This document shows positions 1 to 7,557 of a stretch of DNA of 49,130 nucleotides, one piece after another. The stretch is from CAZUZS01 sp964624795 (GTDB taxonomy: Bacteria > Calditrichota > Calditrichia > RBG-13-44-9). Location: positions 1 through 49,130 of the forward strand of contig CAZUZS010000032.1 in the NCBI GenBank assembly GCA_964624795.1, given 5' to 3'. Numbering within the stretch: the stretch's first letter is position 1; the number at the start of each line of letters is the position of its first letter. The notes below the pieces were generated by a model, which made no database searches, was not told the DNA's origin, and worked only from the letters and a program-made list of their open reading frames with translations. The translations under genes were made by a program, and so were the position numbers.

Positions 1-1463
1 CCCACGCCGCCGCCGTTATGCATGCTTACCCACGATGCGCCGGAAGCCACATTCAGCATCCCGTTCAACAGCGGCCAGTCAGCAATGGCGTCGCTGCCAT
101 CTTTCATGCTCTCCGTTTCACGGTTGGGTGATGCCACCGAGCCGCAATCAAGGTGATCCCGCCCGATAACGATAGGCGCTTTAATCTCTCCCTTTTTAAC
201 CAACTCGTTCATTGCCAAACCGGCCCGGGCGCGTTCGCCATAGCCAAGCCAGCAAATCCGGGATGGCAGCCCCTGGAAGGCCACCCTTTTCTGAGCCATA
301 TCAATCCAGCGCATTAACGCCTTGTTCTCCGGGAATAGCTCTTTGATCAGTTCATCGGTGCGGTAAATATCTTCCGGATCGCCGGAAAGCGCAGCCCAGC
401 GGAACGGTCCTTTCCCCAGGCAGAAGAGCGGGCGGATGTAGGCCGGCACAAATCCAGGGTAGTCGAATGCATTATTCTCTCCTGCTTTTTGAGCTTGTCC
501 GCGCAGGTTGTTGCCGTAGTCAAAGACTTCCGCACCTTTTTTCTGAAACTCCAGCATAGCCTGGCAGTGCCGTTTCATGCTGTCGTAGGCCATTGCCATA
601 TATTTTTCCGGATTGCTTTTTCGTAGTGCCAGCGCCTCCTGGTACGGGATACCGGACGGAACATAGCCATTTAACTCATCGTGGGCAGAGGTCTGGTCGG
701 TTATAATATCAGGGATGACGCCACGCCGGACAAATTCCGGAAAAATATCCGCGGCGTTTCCCAATAAGCCGATGGACAGCGGGCGTTTTTCTGCTTTGGC
801 TTTTCGGGCCAGGTTCAGCGCCTCCTCGATATCGCGGGTCATCACATCCAGATATTTTGTTTCCAGGCGCCGCCGGATTCGGTGTTCATCCACCTCAACA
901 ATTATTGCCACCCCGTTGTTCATGGTAATCGACAACGGCTGAGCACCGCCCATCCCGCCCAGGCCGGCAGTCAGGGTAATCGTTCCTGCAAGATCGCCAT
1001 TGAACCGCTTGCGGGCGATCTCGGCAAATGTCTCATATGTTCCCTGCAGGATGCCCTGGGTTCCGATGTAAATCCAGCTTCCGGCGGTCATTTGGCCGTA
1101 CATGATGAGCCCCTTTTTCTCCAGCTCACGGAACACATTCCAGTTATTCCAGTGCCCCACCAGGTTGGAATTGGCGATCAGAACACGGGGGGAGTAGGGG
1201 TGAGTCCGGAAAATGCCCACCGGTTTGCCGGACTGCACCAGCAGTGTTTCATCATTTTCCAACTCTTTCAGCGACTTTACGATTGCATCATACGCTTCCC
1301 AATTGCGGGCAGCCCTGCCGGTGCCGCCATACACCACCAACTCCTCCGGTTTTTCCGCAACTTCCGGATCGAGATTATTCATCAGCATCCGGAGTGCAGC
1401 CTCCTGGTGCCAGCCTTTGGTGTTCAATGATGTGCCGTGCGGAGCGTGAATTTCTCGTGCCAT
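1..1463 (-). CDS. hutU: Urocanate hydratase (urocanase), 3' end cut by window edge
   Basis: Urocanase adds water to urocanate to form imidazolone propionate, the second step of histidine degradation, in the cytoplasm with tightly bound NAD+. About 487 residues are present of the usual 550-560, so roughly 70 C-terminal residues lie beyond base 1. The sequence opens MAREIHAPHG and contains the glycine-rich NAD-binding stretch GLGGMGGAQP and the family signature FQGLPSRICWLGYGERAR, which holds the conserved Cys. The start is ATG at 1463, with a GAGG ribosome binding site about 9 nt upstream. It lies downstream of the GHL10 gene on the same strand. If the assembly gap is closed by its flanking 55-bp repeat, the spacing is only 38 bp. 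No other hut gene is in view. Function is near certain. Confidence 0.96.
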   Translation of the reverse strand, partial: MAREIHAPHGTSLNTKGWHQEAALRMLMNNLDPEVAEKPEELVVYGGTGRAARNWEAYDAIVKSLKELENDETLLVQSGKPVGIFRTHPYSPRVLIANSNLVGHWNNWNVFRELEKKGLIMYGQMTAGSWIYIGTQGILQGTYETFAEIARKRFNGDLAGTITLTAGLGGMGGAQPLSITMNNGVAIIVEVDEHRIRRRLETKYLDVMTRDIEEALNLARKAKAEKRPLSIGLLGNAADIFPEFVRRGVIPDIITDQTSAHDELNGYVPSGIPYQEALALRKSNPEKYMAMAYDSMKRHCQAMLEFQKKGAEVFDYGNNLRGQAQKAGENNAFDYPGFVPAYIRPLFCLGKGPFRWAALSGDPEDIYRTDELIKELFPENKALMRWIDMAQKRVAFQGLPSRICWLGYGERARAGLAMNELVKKGEIKAPIVIGRDHLDCGSVASPNRETESMKDGSDAIADWPLLNGMLNVASGASWVSMHNGGGV

Positions 1464-1501
1464 AATTTTATCCTCATATTTTTATTCGTAATTGCTGCAA
1501 T

Positions 1502-1711
1502 CTAAAAGTCACTTTTTACGCGCACCCCGGCTGAGTTTTTGACCGGCTTGCGGTCCNNNNNNNNNNNNNNNNNNNNNNNNNNNNNNNNNNNNNNNNNNNN
1601 NNNNNNNNNNNNNNNNNNNNNNNNNNNNNNNNNNNNNNNNNNNNNNNNNNNNNNNNCTAAAAGTCACTTTTTACGCGCACCCCGGCTGAGTTTTTGACCG
1701 GCTTGCGGTCC
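1502..1711. repeat. Exact 55-bp direct repeat flanking the N gap (assembly overlap)
   Basis: Bases 1502-1556 are identical to 1657-1711 over 55 bp, and both copies abut the run of N. Neither copy can be extended, because the N run borders each on the inner side. A shared end of exactly 55 bp is what two de Bruijn graph contigs assembled at k=55 and then scaffolded with a placeholder would show. The repeated segment encodes the last residues and stop of the GHL10 gene. I infer an artefact rather than a biological duplication. Confidence 0.85.
1557..1656. other. Assembly gap of 100 N
   Basis: Exactly 100 N, the usual placeholder for a gap of unknown size. Because its flanks overlap by 55 bp, the real missing length is probably zero and about 155 bp of this window (the N plus one repeat copy) probably do not exist in the genome. 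Confidence 0.97.
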
Positions 1712-2871
1712 ATGGTTCCTATCCCGCCATTCCGCAAATAATTCTGAACCTGTAGCTGCTCCTGCAACTGGTTGTAGGAAAACAGTACAAACCCGCTGTT
1801 CTCCAGCGCCTGCACCTGGGCGATCTTCGGAATCGATTGTTTCGGATTCTGGTTGTACAGCGCCACCCCCACCAAGTATTTATCCTGGGGCAGGTTTTCC
1901 AGATATTCATCCAGCCGCTTGCGAAATAGCGCCTTGTCGGGCGTATAATTCATGGGCACCGCGAAATCCAGCCAGCCTTCCCGCACCCACCTATCCCAAT
2001 CCTGGTAAAAATCCCAGTGTGCAAGATAAATATCCGGTTTCACTGCGGCGGAAATCATCACGCCCGGCGACATGGAGCGCACTTCCCGGGAAATCCTTTT
2101 AACATAATCGGACAAACCATCCATCAAAAATTTTTGCCAGTGATAATAGAACGTCTCGTAGCCGGCAACGCTGAATTTTTGCGCGAACCGGTCCGGATCA
2201 TCCAGGAATTGCTGCGGATTTAGAACATAGCGGCGGCGGAATCCCTGCACCACATCAGGGTGCAAATCGAATCGCTGGTTCGGATACCGGATATAATCCA
2301 GGTGGATGCCGGCAATTTTGTATTTTTCAAGGATGTCTTGCACAATTTTCAGGAAATACTCCTGGGCTTCCGGCTGCAGAGGCGAAATATATAGTCCTTC
2401 GGTTTGCGCTCTTCTGGTGGAAGCCGGGTAGTCCAACGTCATTTGGGGTTGGTTAAGCGGACGGGCCAGCCAGTCTGCGCGGCGGCGAACAATATGATTC
2501 CGGTCGCCCGGCAAGCTATCCTTGCTCCACACATAAAAAACATTCAGCCAGGCATGAATCCGGATCGAATCCGACGCCGTCTTTTGCAGCAGGTAGCCCA
2601 GAGGATCGAAATCGGGATCGGGAATGTCGTGCGCCTTTGCCTCGTAACTGCTGTTGTAATATGCATCCGCCCGACCCCGCACCTGCACAAACATATCGGT
2701 AATTTTGCAATCGCGCGCAAATTCCAGCAGGCGATCAATTTTCCCGGGAGAAGTGATGGAATGCCGCACCACCCACAATCCCCGGATTTCATGCTTTGAG
2801 GGTGCGGGATGAGCAAGGCCTTGCCCGGCAATGATTAGGAAGCATATATAATAATAGATAGACTTTCGCAT
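1657..2871 (-). CDS. Secreted glycosyl-hydrolase-like protein, GHL10/DUF187 family
   Basis: 404 residues from the chosen ATG at 2871. A TTG two codons upstream (2877) would also be in frame. An N-terminal hydrophobic signal peptide (about residues 1-20) predicts export. The mature protein starts with the family's RGLWVVRHS strand (about 30-38) and has HAWLNVFYVW (about 106-115) and GIHLDYIRYP (about 188-197). These belong to the GHL10 (DUF187) TIM-barrel family of presumed polysaccharide hydrolases. The acidic residue in HLDYIRYP is a plausible catalytic carboxylate. The substrate is unknown; family members are linked to cell-wall or extracellular glycans. No strong ribosome binding site precedes the ATG. 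The stop codon lies inside the 55-bp repeat at the gap, so the C-terminus is probably correct. It is followed by hutU on the same strand. Confidence 0.88.
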   Translation of the reverse strand: MRKSIYYYICFLIIAGQGLAHPAPSKHEIRGLWVVRHSITSPGKIDRLLEFARDCKITDMFVQVRGRADAYYNSSYEAKAHDIPDPDFDPLGYLLQKTASDSIRIHAWLNVFYVWSKDSLPGDRNHIVRRRADWLARPLNQPQMTLDYPASTRRAQTEGLYISPLQPEAQEYFLKIVQDILEKYKIAGIHLDYIRYPNQRFDLHPDVVQGFRRRYVLNPQQFLDDPDRFAQKFSVAGYETFYYHWQKFLMDGLSDYVKRISREVRSMSPGVMISAAVKPDIYLAHWDFYQDWDRWVREGWLDFAVPMNYTPDKALFRKRLDEYLENLPQDKYLVGVALYNQNPKQSIPKIAQVQALENSGFVLFSYNQLQEQLQVQNYLRNGGIGTMDRKPVKNSAGVRVKSDF

Positions 2872-2967
2872 GTTCAATATTGTTTTAACGAATTAAAATA
2901 TAGAGACAAAGACCGCTGCTATTCAACCGGATTTTAATTTGGAAACGCACAAATATCTGCAATCCGA

Positions 2968-3005
2968 GAAAAATAAAAAAAGGCGTTCCACAAATAGAAC
3001 GCCTC
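2968..3005 (-). terminator. Intrinsic terminator after rplQ
   Basis: Read on the minus strand, the stem AGGCGTTC/GAACGCCT with an 8-nt loop is followed by a T-rich run (TTTTTTTATTTTT). It begins about 28 nt after the rplQ stop. It is the only clear intrinsic terminator I found for the 31-kb supercluster. Confidence 0.92.
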
Positions 3006-3032
3006 TCAATTTGAAAGCTTTTTATTGTCTGA

Positions 3033-3776
3033 TTATTCTTTTTTATCGCTGGCCGGTTCTTCAGTAGATTCGGTTTCGGCCGGCGGACTATCCGCTTCAT
3101 CAGGCTTAGCCTCTTCTGCCGCTGGCTCGGAAGTTTCTTTCGCCGTCTCAGCAGGAGTCTCCTCAACTTTTTCTTCAGCCTTGGATTTCGGCTCTGCTTT
3201 CTTTTTATCGGCTTCTTTTTCTGTCTTCTCGGTGGCAGGTTTCGCCTTGGCTTTTGCCTTTTTGCCCTTGGATTTTTCCGTTTCTTCTGCCGGTTCGGAA
3301 GTCTCTTCCGCAGCCGCTTCCTTTGCTTCCACCTGCTCCGCAGCTTCTCTCTCTTTCTTATCCGCTTTTTTCTTAGCCTTTTTCGCTGCGCTCTTTTTCT
3401 TCTCTTCAATAATCATCGGTTCAAAACCGACCAATTGTAAAACGGCCATCTCTGCGCCATCGCCGTGACGCCCTCCCAGCCGCACGATTCTGGTGTAGCC
3501 TCCGCTTCTGTCCGCGAAGGTGGGCGCAATCTCGTTAAACAGAGATTGAACTAACCCATGGTTCTGCAGAACTTTGAACGCCAGGCGACGTGCGGCAACC
3601 GTATCTTGTTTCCCGTAGGTGATCAACCGCTCGACGACGCTGCGAGCCGCTTTGGCCTTGGCTAAGGTGGTTTTGATCTGCTTGTGCTGAATTATGGCGC
3701 TTGCCAGATTCCTGAAGGTCGCCTTGCGATGTGCTGCCGTCCTGCCCAGCTTTTTCACTCTATTTTGATGTCGCAT
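3033..3776 (-). CDS. rplQ: 50S ribosomal protein L17 with long charged C-terminal tail
   Basis: L17 sits near the polypeptide exit tunnel of the large subunit. Residues 1 to about 122 are a normal L17 (MRHQNRVKKLGRTAAHRKA start, RLGGRHGDGAEMAVLQLVG near the end). Residues about 123-247 are an added tail made almost only of Lys, Glu, Ala, Ser, Thr and Pro, starting with a basic KKKSAAKKAKKK block and turning acidic. The E. coli protein is about 127 residues, so this one is nearly double length. Tails of this kind are familiar in Bacteroidota relatives, but this one is long and likely disordered. It is the last gene of the supercluster, 165 bp after rpoA and just before a terminator. The start ATG is the canonical MRH start. 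Confidence 0.96.
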   Translation of the reverse strand: MRHQNRVKKLGRTAAHRKATFRNLASAIIQHKQIKTTLAKAKAARSVVERLITYGKQDTVAARRLAFKVLQNHGLVQSLFNEIAPTFADRSGGYTRIVRLGGRHGDGAEMAVLQLVGFEPMIIEEKKKSAAKKAKKKADKKEREAAEQVEAKEAAAEETSEPAEETEKSKGKKAKAKAKPATEKTEKEADKKKAEPKSKAEEKVEETPAETAKETSEPAAEEAKPDEADSPPAETESTEEPASDKKE

Positions 3777-3941
3777 TTCGATACCCCATTTTTTCGATTA
3801 TTTTGTTCCTGATTCATTTGCTTTCTCTATTCGCCTGTTCCGGGCAACAAACAGAGATGCAAAAATTAATTGATGATGTCTGTGATCCCAACTCAGAAAG
3901 AAGCTTCGGTGCATAGACAAAGCCGCCGCTCACCGGCAGTT
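3777..3941. other. 165-bp spacer between rpoA and rplQ
   Basis: This is the longest spacer between neighbouring genes in the supercluster, where most gaps are 0-40 bp. I see no terminator and no convincing gene. Two short minus-strand ORFs (about 38 and 20 codons, the second running into rplQ out of frame) have no recognisable sequence. A weak GCCG/CGGC hairpin lies near 3930. Confidence 0.5.
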
Positions 3942-4925
3942 TTATTCTTCACCCTTCAGGTATTTATCCACGTCCATCCCAAAATAGAGCCCCTTCTTCT
4001 CCAGGATATCCTGGATCTCCTGCAGCGATTTACGGCCAAAATTCCTGAACTTCAGCAGTTCCGATTCATCAAGACGCACAAGGTCACTTATCGCTTTGAT
4101 ATTGGCATTCTTCAGGCAATTGTGGGAACGGACCGAAAGCTCCAGTTCATCCACGCTCATGCGCAGCAACTTTTTCACCCGCAGTATCTCTTCATCGATT
4201 TCCTGCGTTTCCTCTTCTTCCGGCTCAATTTCAAAGTTGATAAAGAGCTGAATATGATCTTTCAGGATTTTCCCTGCGTACGTAAGCGCGTCATCCGGGG
4301 TGATGCTGCCATCTGTTTCGATTTCCAGAATCAGTTTTTCATAATCGGTGCGCTGCCCAACCCGCACATTCTCCACATCGAAACGCACATTACGAATGGG
4401 AGAGAAAATCGAATCGATGGGAATAAGCCCAATACTGGCTTCCAGGGGTTTATTTTCTTCCGCAGGAACATAACCACGCCCTTTTGCGATGCGCAGCTCC
4501 ATCTCCAAATCCGCATCTTCATTTAAAGTAGCGATATGAAGTTCGGGATTGAGGATTTCAAAATCTGCCGTATAATCGCCAATATCGCCCGCACTAAAAT
4601 TACCCGGACCTTTCAAATGCAAAGACACTTTGTCCGGACGCTTGTTCAACAGTTTTACCCGCACCTCTTTCAGATTGAGAATAAGCTCCACTACATCTTC
4701 TTTCACGCCCTTGATGGTCGAAAACTCGTGCTGCACGCCATCGATGCGAATTGCGGTAATCGCCGCCCCCTGCAGGGAGGACAAAAGCACCCGGCGAAAG
4801 GTATTTCCCAGTGTAACTCCGAATCCCCGCTCCAGAGGCTGAATAAAGAAACGTCCGAAGTTCGTAGAATAGCTGGAATCGTCCAATTCTACTTTCTCTG
4901 GCATCAAAAGATTTACGTAGTTCAT
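3942..4925 (-). CDS. rpoA: DNA-directed RNA polymerase subunit alpha
   Basis: 327 residues, the normal length. The N-terminal domain, which drives dimerisation and beta/beta' binding, has the hallmark GFGVTLGNTFRRVLLSSLQG near residues 34-53. The C-terminal domain (about 255-327) carries LRMSVDELELSVRS and the helix-hairpin-helix LLKFRNFGRKSLQEI that contacts upstream promoter DNA and activators. An acidic linker rich in Glu separates them. The gene sits between rpsD and rplQ, as in the alpha operon of many bacteria. The second methionine (MP, residue 8) is an alternative start, but the ATG at 4925 is kept. Confidence 0.98.
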   Translation of the reverse strand: MNYVNLLMPEKVELDDSSYSTNFGRFFIQPLERGFGVTLGNTFRRVLLSSLQGAAITAIRIDGVQHEFSTIKGVKEDVVELILNLKEVRVKLLNKRPDKVSLHLKGPGNFSAGDIGDYTADFEILNPELHIATLNEDADLEMELRIAKGRGYVPAEENKPLEASIGLIPIDSIFSPIRNVRFDVENVRVGQRTDYEKLILEIETDGSITPDDALTYAGKILKDHIQLFINFEIEPEEEETQEIDEEILRVKKLLRMSVDELELSVRSHNCLKNANIKAISDLVRLDESELLKFRNFGRKSLQEIQDILEKKGLYFGMDVDKYLKGEE

Positions 4926-4965
4926 ATATCTCCAAGTATGTTTTTACTTCAATTAGAATTATTTT

Positions 4966-5595
4966 TTATTTCGAATAAAGCTCGATGATCAGGTTTTCCT
5001 GAACATTTACCGGAATATCCTGCCGCATTGGCAAATCCAGATATTCGCCGGTCATTTTAGCTTTGTCCAGCCGCAGCCACGGCAGCATGGTATCATCTTT
5101 CACCCGGCGCATGGACTCATGGATAAATGAGAGTTTGCGGCTCTTTGTGCTGACTTCAATGATATCTCCCGGCCGGAGCAGAAAGGAAGGCACATTGACG
5201 ACCCTGCCGTTTACTTTAAAATGGCGGTGCAAAATAAGCTGCCGCGCGGCATTCCGGGAAGCTGCAAATCCCAGCCGGTAGAGGACATTATCCAAACGGC
5301 TTTCCAGAATCTTCAGCAGGTTTTCACCACTGACACCCTTCTGTCGGGTAGCCTTGAAATAATAATTCTTGAATTGTGCTTCCAGAACGCCGTAAATCCG
5401 TTTTACTTTTTGTTTTTCCCTTAACTGAATCCCATATTCCGACAACTTGGTTCGTTGTGTAACGCCATGTTGGCCGGGGGCATAGGACCGTTTTTCAAAG
5501 GAGCATTTTGCCGACAAACAGCGCGCTCCCTTGAGAAATAGCTTCTCTCCTTCGCGTCTGCAAAGTTTACAAACTGGACCTGTGTAACGTGCCAT
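4966..5595 (-). CDS. rpsD: 30S ribosomal protein S4, zinc-binding form
   Basis: S4 is a primary 16S rRNA binder and assembly initiator, and in some bacteria a translational repressor of the alpha operon. The 209-residue protein has an N-terminal zinc ribbon with Cys9, Cys12, Cys26 and Cys31, marking it as the C+ type. An S4 RNA-binding domain (about residues 97-160, LGFAASRNAARQLILHRHF) follows. It lies between rpsK and rpoA, 30 bp after rpsK. Length and ends match the family, and nothing is missing. Confidence 0.98.
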   Translation of the reverse strand: MARYTGPVCKLCRREGEKLFLKGARCLSAKCSFEKRSYAPGQHGVTQRTKLSEYGIQLREKQKVKRIYGVLEAQFKNYYFKATRQKGVSGENLLKILESRLDNVLYRLGFAASRNAARQLILHRHFKVNGRVVNVPSFLLRPGDIIEVSTKSRKLSFIHESMRRVKDDTMLPWLRLDKAKMTGEYLDLPMRQDIPVNVQENLIIELYSK

Positions 5596-5625
5596 TAATG
5601 TTTTTCTCCATTCATTATAATTTTA

Positions 5626-6015
5626 TTATACCCTGCGTTTTTTCGGCGGCCGGCAGCCGTTGTGCGGAATAGGCGAAACATCCTTGATGCTCATGATATC
5701 CAACCCTGCTGCCTGCAGCGAACGGATAGCAGCTTCGCGTCCCGCGCCCGGCCCGGTCACTTCCACAGAAACCTGCCGCAGCCCCAGATCCATCGCATCC
5801 TTTGCCGCCATTTCTGCAGCCGATTGTGCCGCGAAAGGCGTATTTTTCCGGGACCCTTTGAAGCCTACCTTGCCGGCAGTAGCCCAGGAGATAACATTCC
5901 CGGTTACATCCGTTAAAGTAATCGCCGTGTTGTTAAAAGTGGCCTTAATATGGGCAACACCCAGGGCATCTACCTGTTCTTTTTTCTTTTTCACACCACG
6001 AGTTCTGCGTGCCAA
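5626..6015 (-). CDS. rpsK: 30S ribosomal protein S11
   Basis: S11 lies on the platform of the small subunit near the E site. The 129-residue protein has a basic N-terminus (MARRTRGVKKKKEQ) and the core HIKATFNNTAITLTDVTGN. The conserved C-terminal DVSPIPHNGCRPPKKRRV is intact. It sits between rpsM and rpsD, the common alpha-operon order. The ATG at 6015 has a GGAGG ribosome binding site close upstream. Confidence 0.98.
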   Translation of the reverse strand: MARRTRGVKKKKEQVDALGVAHIKATFNNTAITLTDVTGNVISWATAGKVGFKGSRKNTPFAAQSAAEMAAKDAMDLGLRQVSVEVTGPGAGREAAIRSLQAAGLDIMSIKDVSPIPHNGCRPPKKRRV

Positions 6016-6038
6016 CGAAAACCTCCTTTATTGAAAAT

Positions 6039-6407
6039 TTATTTCTTTCTTCCGGCAACCGGCCGACGGCGTCCCTTGCGGGTTCTGGCATTGGTGCGGG
6101 TTCTCTGCCCGCGAACCGGCAATCCCAGCTTATGTCGAAGCCCCCGGTAGCAGTTAATATCGATCAGCCGTTTAATATTCATGTTGATTTCTGTTTTCAG
6201 GGAGCCTTCCACTTTGTAGCTCTGCTGAATTACATTCCGAATATCACGAATCTGGTCGTCAGTAAGGTCATTGGTACGGGTACCCGGATCCACACGGGCT
6301 GCCTCGCAAATTTTCATGCCGGAAGACCGACCAATGCCAAAAATATAGGTTAGCGCCGTTCCGATCGGCTTGTTTTTTGGTAAATCTACACCAACAATAC
6401 GAGCCAA
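6039..6407 (-). CDS. rpsM: 30S ribosomal protein S13
   Basis: S13 is in the head of the small subunit and forms bridges to the large subunit and contacts with P-site tRNA. The 122-residue protein begins MARIVGVDLPKNK and has the helix-two-turn-helix region GLRHKLGLPVRGQRT. It ends in a strongly basic tail (GRRRPVAGRKK) that reaches the decoding centre. A clear AAGGAGG ribosome binding site precedes the ATG at 6407. It follows rpmJ by 20 bp. Confidence 0.98.
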   Translation of the reverse strand: MARIVGVDLPKNKPIGTALTYIFGIGRSSGMKICEAARVDPGTRTNDLTDDQIRDIRNVIQQSYKVEGSLKTEINMNIKRLIDINCYRGLRHKLGLPVRGQRTRTNARTRKGRRRPVAGRKK

Positions 6408-6427
6408 AACTACCTCCTTAAGATTGA

Positions 6428-6544
6428 TTAGCCCTGTCTTTGTTTATGTTTCGGGTTCTTTTTGCAAATTACACGGACCACGCCGTTTCTGCGGATAATC
6501 TTACAATTTTCGCAGCGTTTTTTTACTGATGATTGAACTTTCAT
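6428..6544 (-). CDS. rpmJ: 50S ribosomal protein L36, zinc-binding form
   Basis: This 38-codon gene starts at ATG 6544 and ends with TAA at 6428. The protein begins MKVQSSVKKRCENCK and ends KNPKHKQRQG. Cys11, Cys14, Cys27 and His33 form the CCCH zinc site of the C+ form of L36, the smallest bacterial ribosomal protein. L36 binds 23S rRNA near the peptidyl transferase region. It lies between infA and rpsM, its usual place. The length of 38 residues is exactly that of the family. Confidence 0.97.
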   Translation of the reverse strand: MKVQSSVKKRCENCKIIRRNGVVRVICKKNPKHKQRQG

Positions 6545-6567
6545 AATAAACCCCATCTCTGCTCAAA

Positions 6568-6786
6568 TTATTTGTATCGATAGGTAATTCGGCCCCGTTT
6601 CAGATCATAAGGGGACAATTCAATTTTGACCTTGTCTCCCGGCAATATCTTAATGAAATGCATCCGCATTTTGCCGGAAACGTGAGCCAGCACCTCATGT
6701 CCATTCTCCAATTCCACAATAAAGGTGGCATTCGGCAATGTCTCCTTGATCACTCCGTCAACCGCTATAGGTTGTTCTTTGGCCAA
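6568..6786 (-). CDS. infA: Translation initiation factor IF-1
   Basis: IF-1 binds the A site of the 30S subunit during initiation. The 72-residue protein is a single S1/OB-fold domain with the family blocks GVIKETLPNATFIVELENGH and GKMRMHFIKILPGDKVK, ending GRITYRYK. The length of 72 is standard. Its start codon abuts the stop of map with no spacer, so the two are likely translationally coupled. rpmJ follows 23 bp downstream. Confidence 0.98.
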   Translation of the reverse strand: MAKEQPIAVDGVIKETLPNATFIVELENGHEVLAHVSGKMRMHFIKILPGDKVKIELSPYDLKRGRITYRYK

Positions 6787-7557
6787 TTAAAATACCTCTT
6801 TCTTCAAATTATTCTCCGTTAATATTTCCGGCGCTCCGTCCCGCACAATCACCGTATGCTCATAGTGGGCAGACGGCATTCTATCGCGCGTCACAATTGT
6901 CCAGCCATCTTCCTGCGTTAGCACATGCCGCGTCCCCATATTCACCATCGGCTCGATTGCAAGCGCCATTCCTTCTTTGAGAATCGGACCGCGATCCGCC
7001 CTTCCAAAATTGGGTACCTGCGGCTCTTCGTGGAGTCGTCTGCCGATCCCATGGCCTACCAACTCCCGAACCACGCCGTAGCCGTGGTTTTCCGCATGAA
7101 CCTGGATGGCATTGGAAATATTCTGCAGCCGTGCGCCTGCAACCGCCTTCTCAATTCCAAGGTAGAGCGACTCCAGCGTCACGCGCATCAATTTCAGCTT
7201 TTCGGGGTCCACTTCTCCAACCGGGAAAGTAAATGCCGAATCCCCAAAAAATCCGTTCTGCTCGACCCCGATATCCACACTCACTAAATCGCCTTCCTGA
7301 AGAATTCTCCCCGGCAATGGGATTCCATGCACGACCTCTTCATTCACCGAGATGCAGGCATTTGCCGGAAATCCATACAAACCCTTAAACGCCGGTTTTG
7401 CTTTTTTTGAACGAATAAATTTCTCAATTTCCTCGTCCAGTTTCCCGGTCGAAATTCCGGGTTTTATTAAAGACCAAACTAACAAAAATGTTTCGGCTGT
7501 AATGTGCGAACTGATTCGCATCAGTTCAATTTCATGCTCGTTCTTAATAGAAATCAT
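6787..7557 (-). CDS. map: Methionine aminopeptidase type I
   Basis: Removes the initiator Met from nascent proteins once it is deformylated; a dinuclear metal enzyme. The 256-residue protein carries all five metal ligands of the pita-bread fold: Asp95, Asp106, His169, Glu202 and Glu233, plus substrate-side His78 in VVHGIP. The short N-terminus without a zinc-finger extension makes it type Ia. It abuts secY on one side and infA on the other with no intergenic bases. In many bacteria adk lies between secY and map, but here it is absent. Confidence 0.97.
   Translation of the reverse strand: MISIKNEHEIELMRISSHITAETFLLVWSLIKPGISTGKLDEEIEKFIRSKKAKPAFKGLYGFPANACISVNEEVVHGIPLPGRILQEGDLVSVDIGVEQNGFFGDSAFTFPVGEVDPEKLKLMRVTLESLYLGIEKAVAGARLQNISNAIQVHAENHGYGVVRELVGHGIGRRLHEEPQVPNFGRADRGPILKEGMALAIEPMVNMGTRHVLTQEDGWTIVTRDRMPSAHYEHTVIVRDGAPEILTENNLKKEVF

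Noticed and set aside
882..1430. 182-codon plus-strand open frame near the window start
   Set aside because: Antisense to hutU, which has clear urocanase motifs across the same bases.
1502..1711. True biological direct repeat or transposon footprint at the gap
   Set aside because: The repeat is exactly 55 bp, abuts N on both sides and carries a coding end of one gene. An assembly overlap explains all of this.
2404..2799. 131-codon plus-strand open frame opposite the GHL10 gene
   Set aside because: Antisense to a gene with a signal peptide and conserved motifs; no independent support.
3787..3916. Short genes in the rpoA-rplQ spacer
   Set aside because: The frames are under 40 codons, lack ribosome binding sites and have no recognisable sequence.
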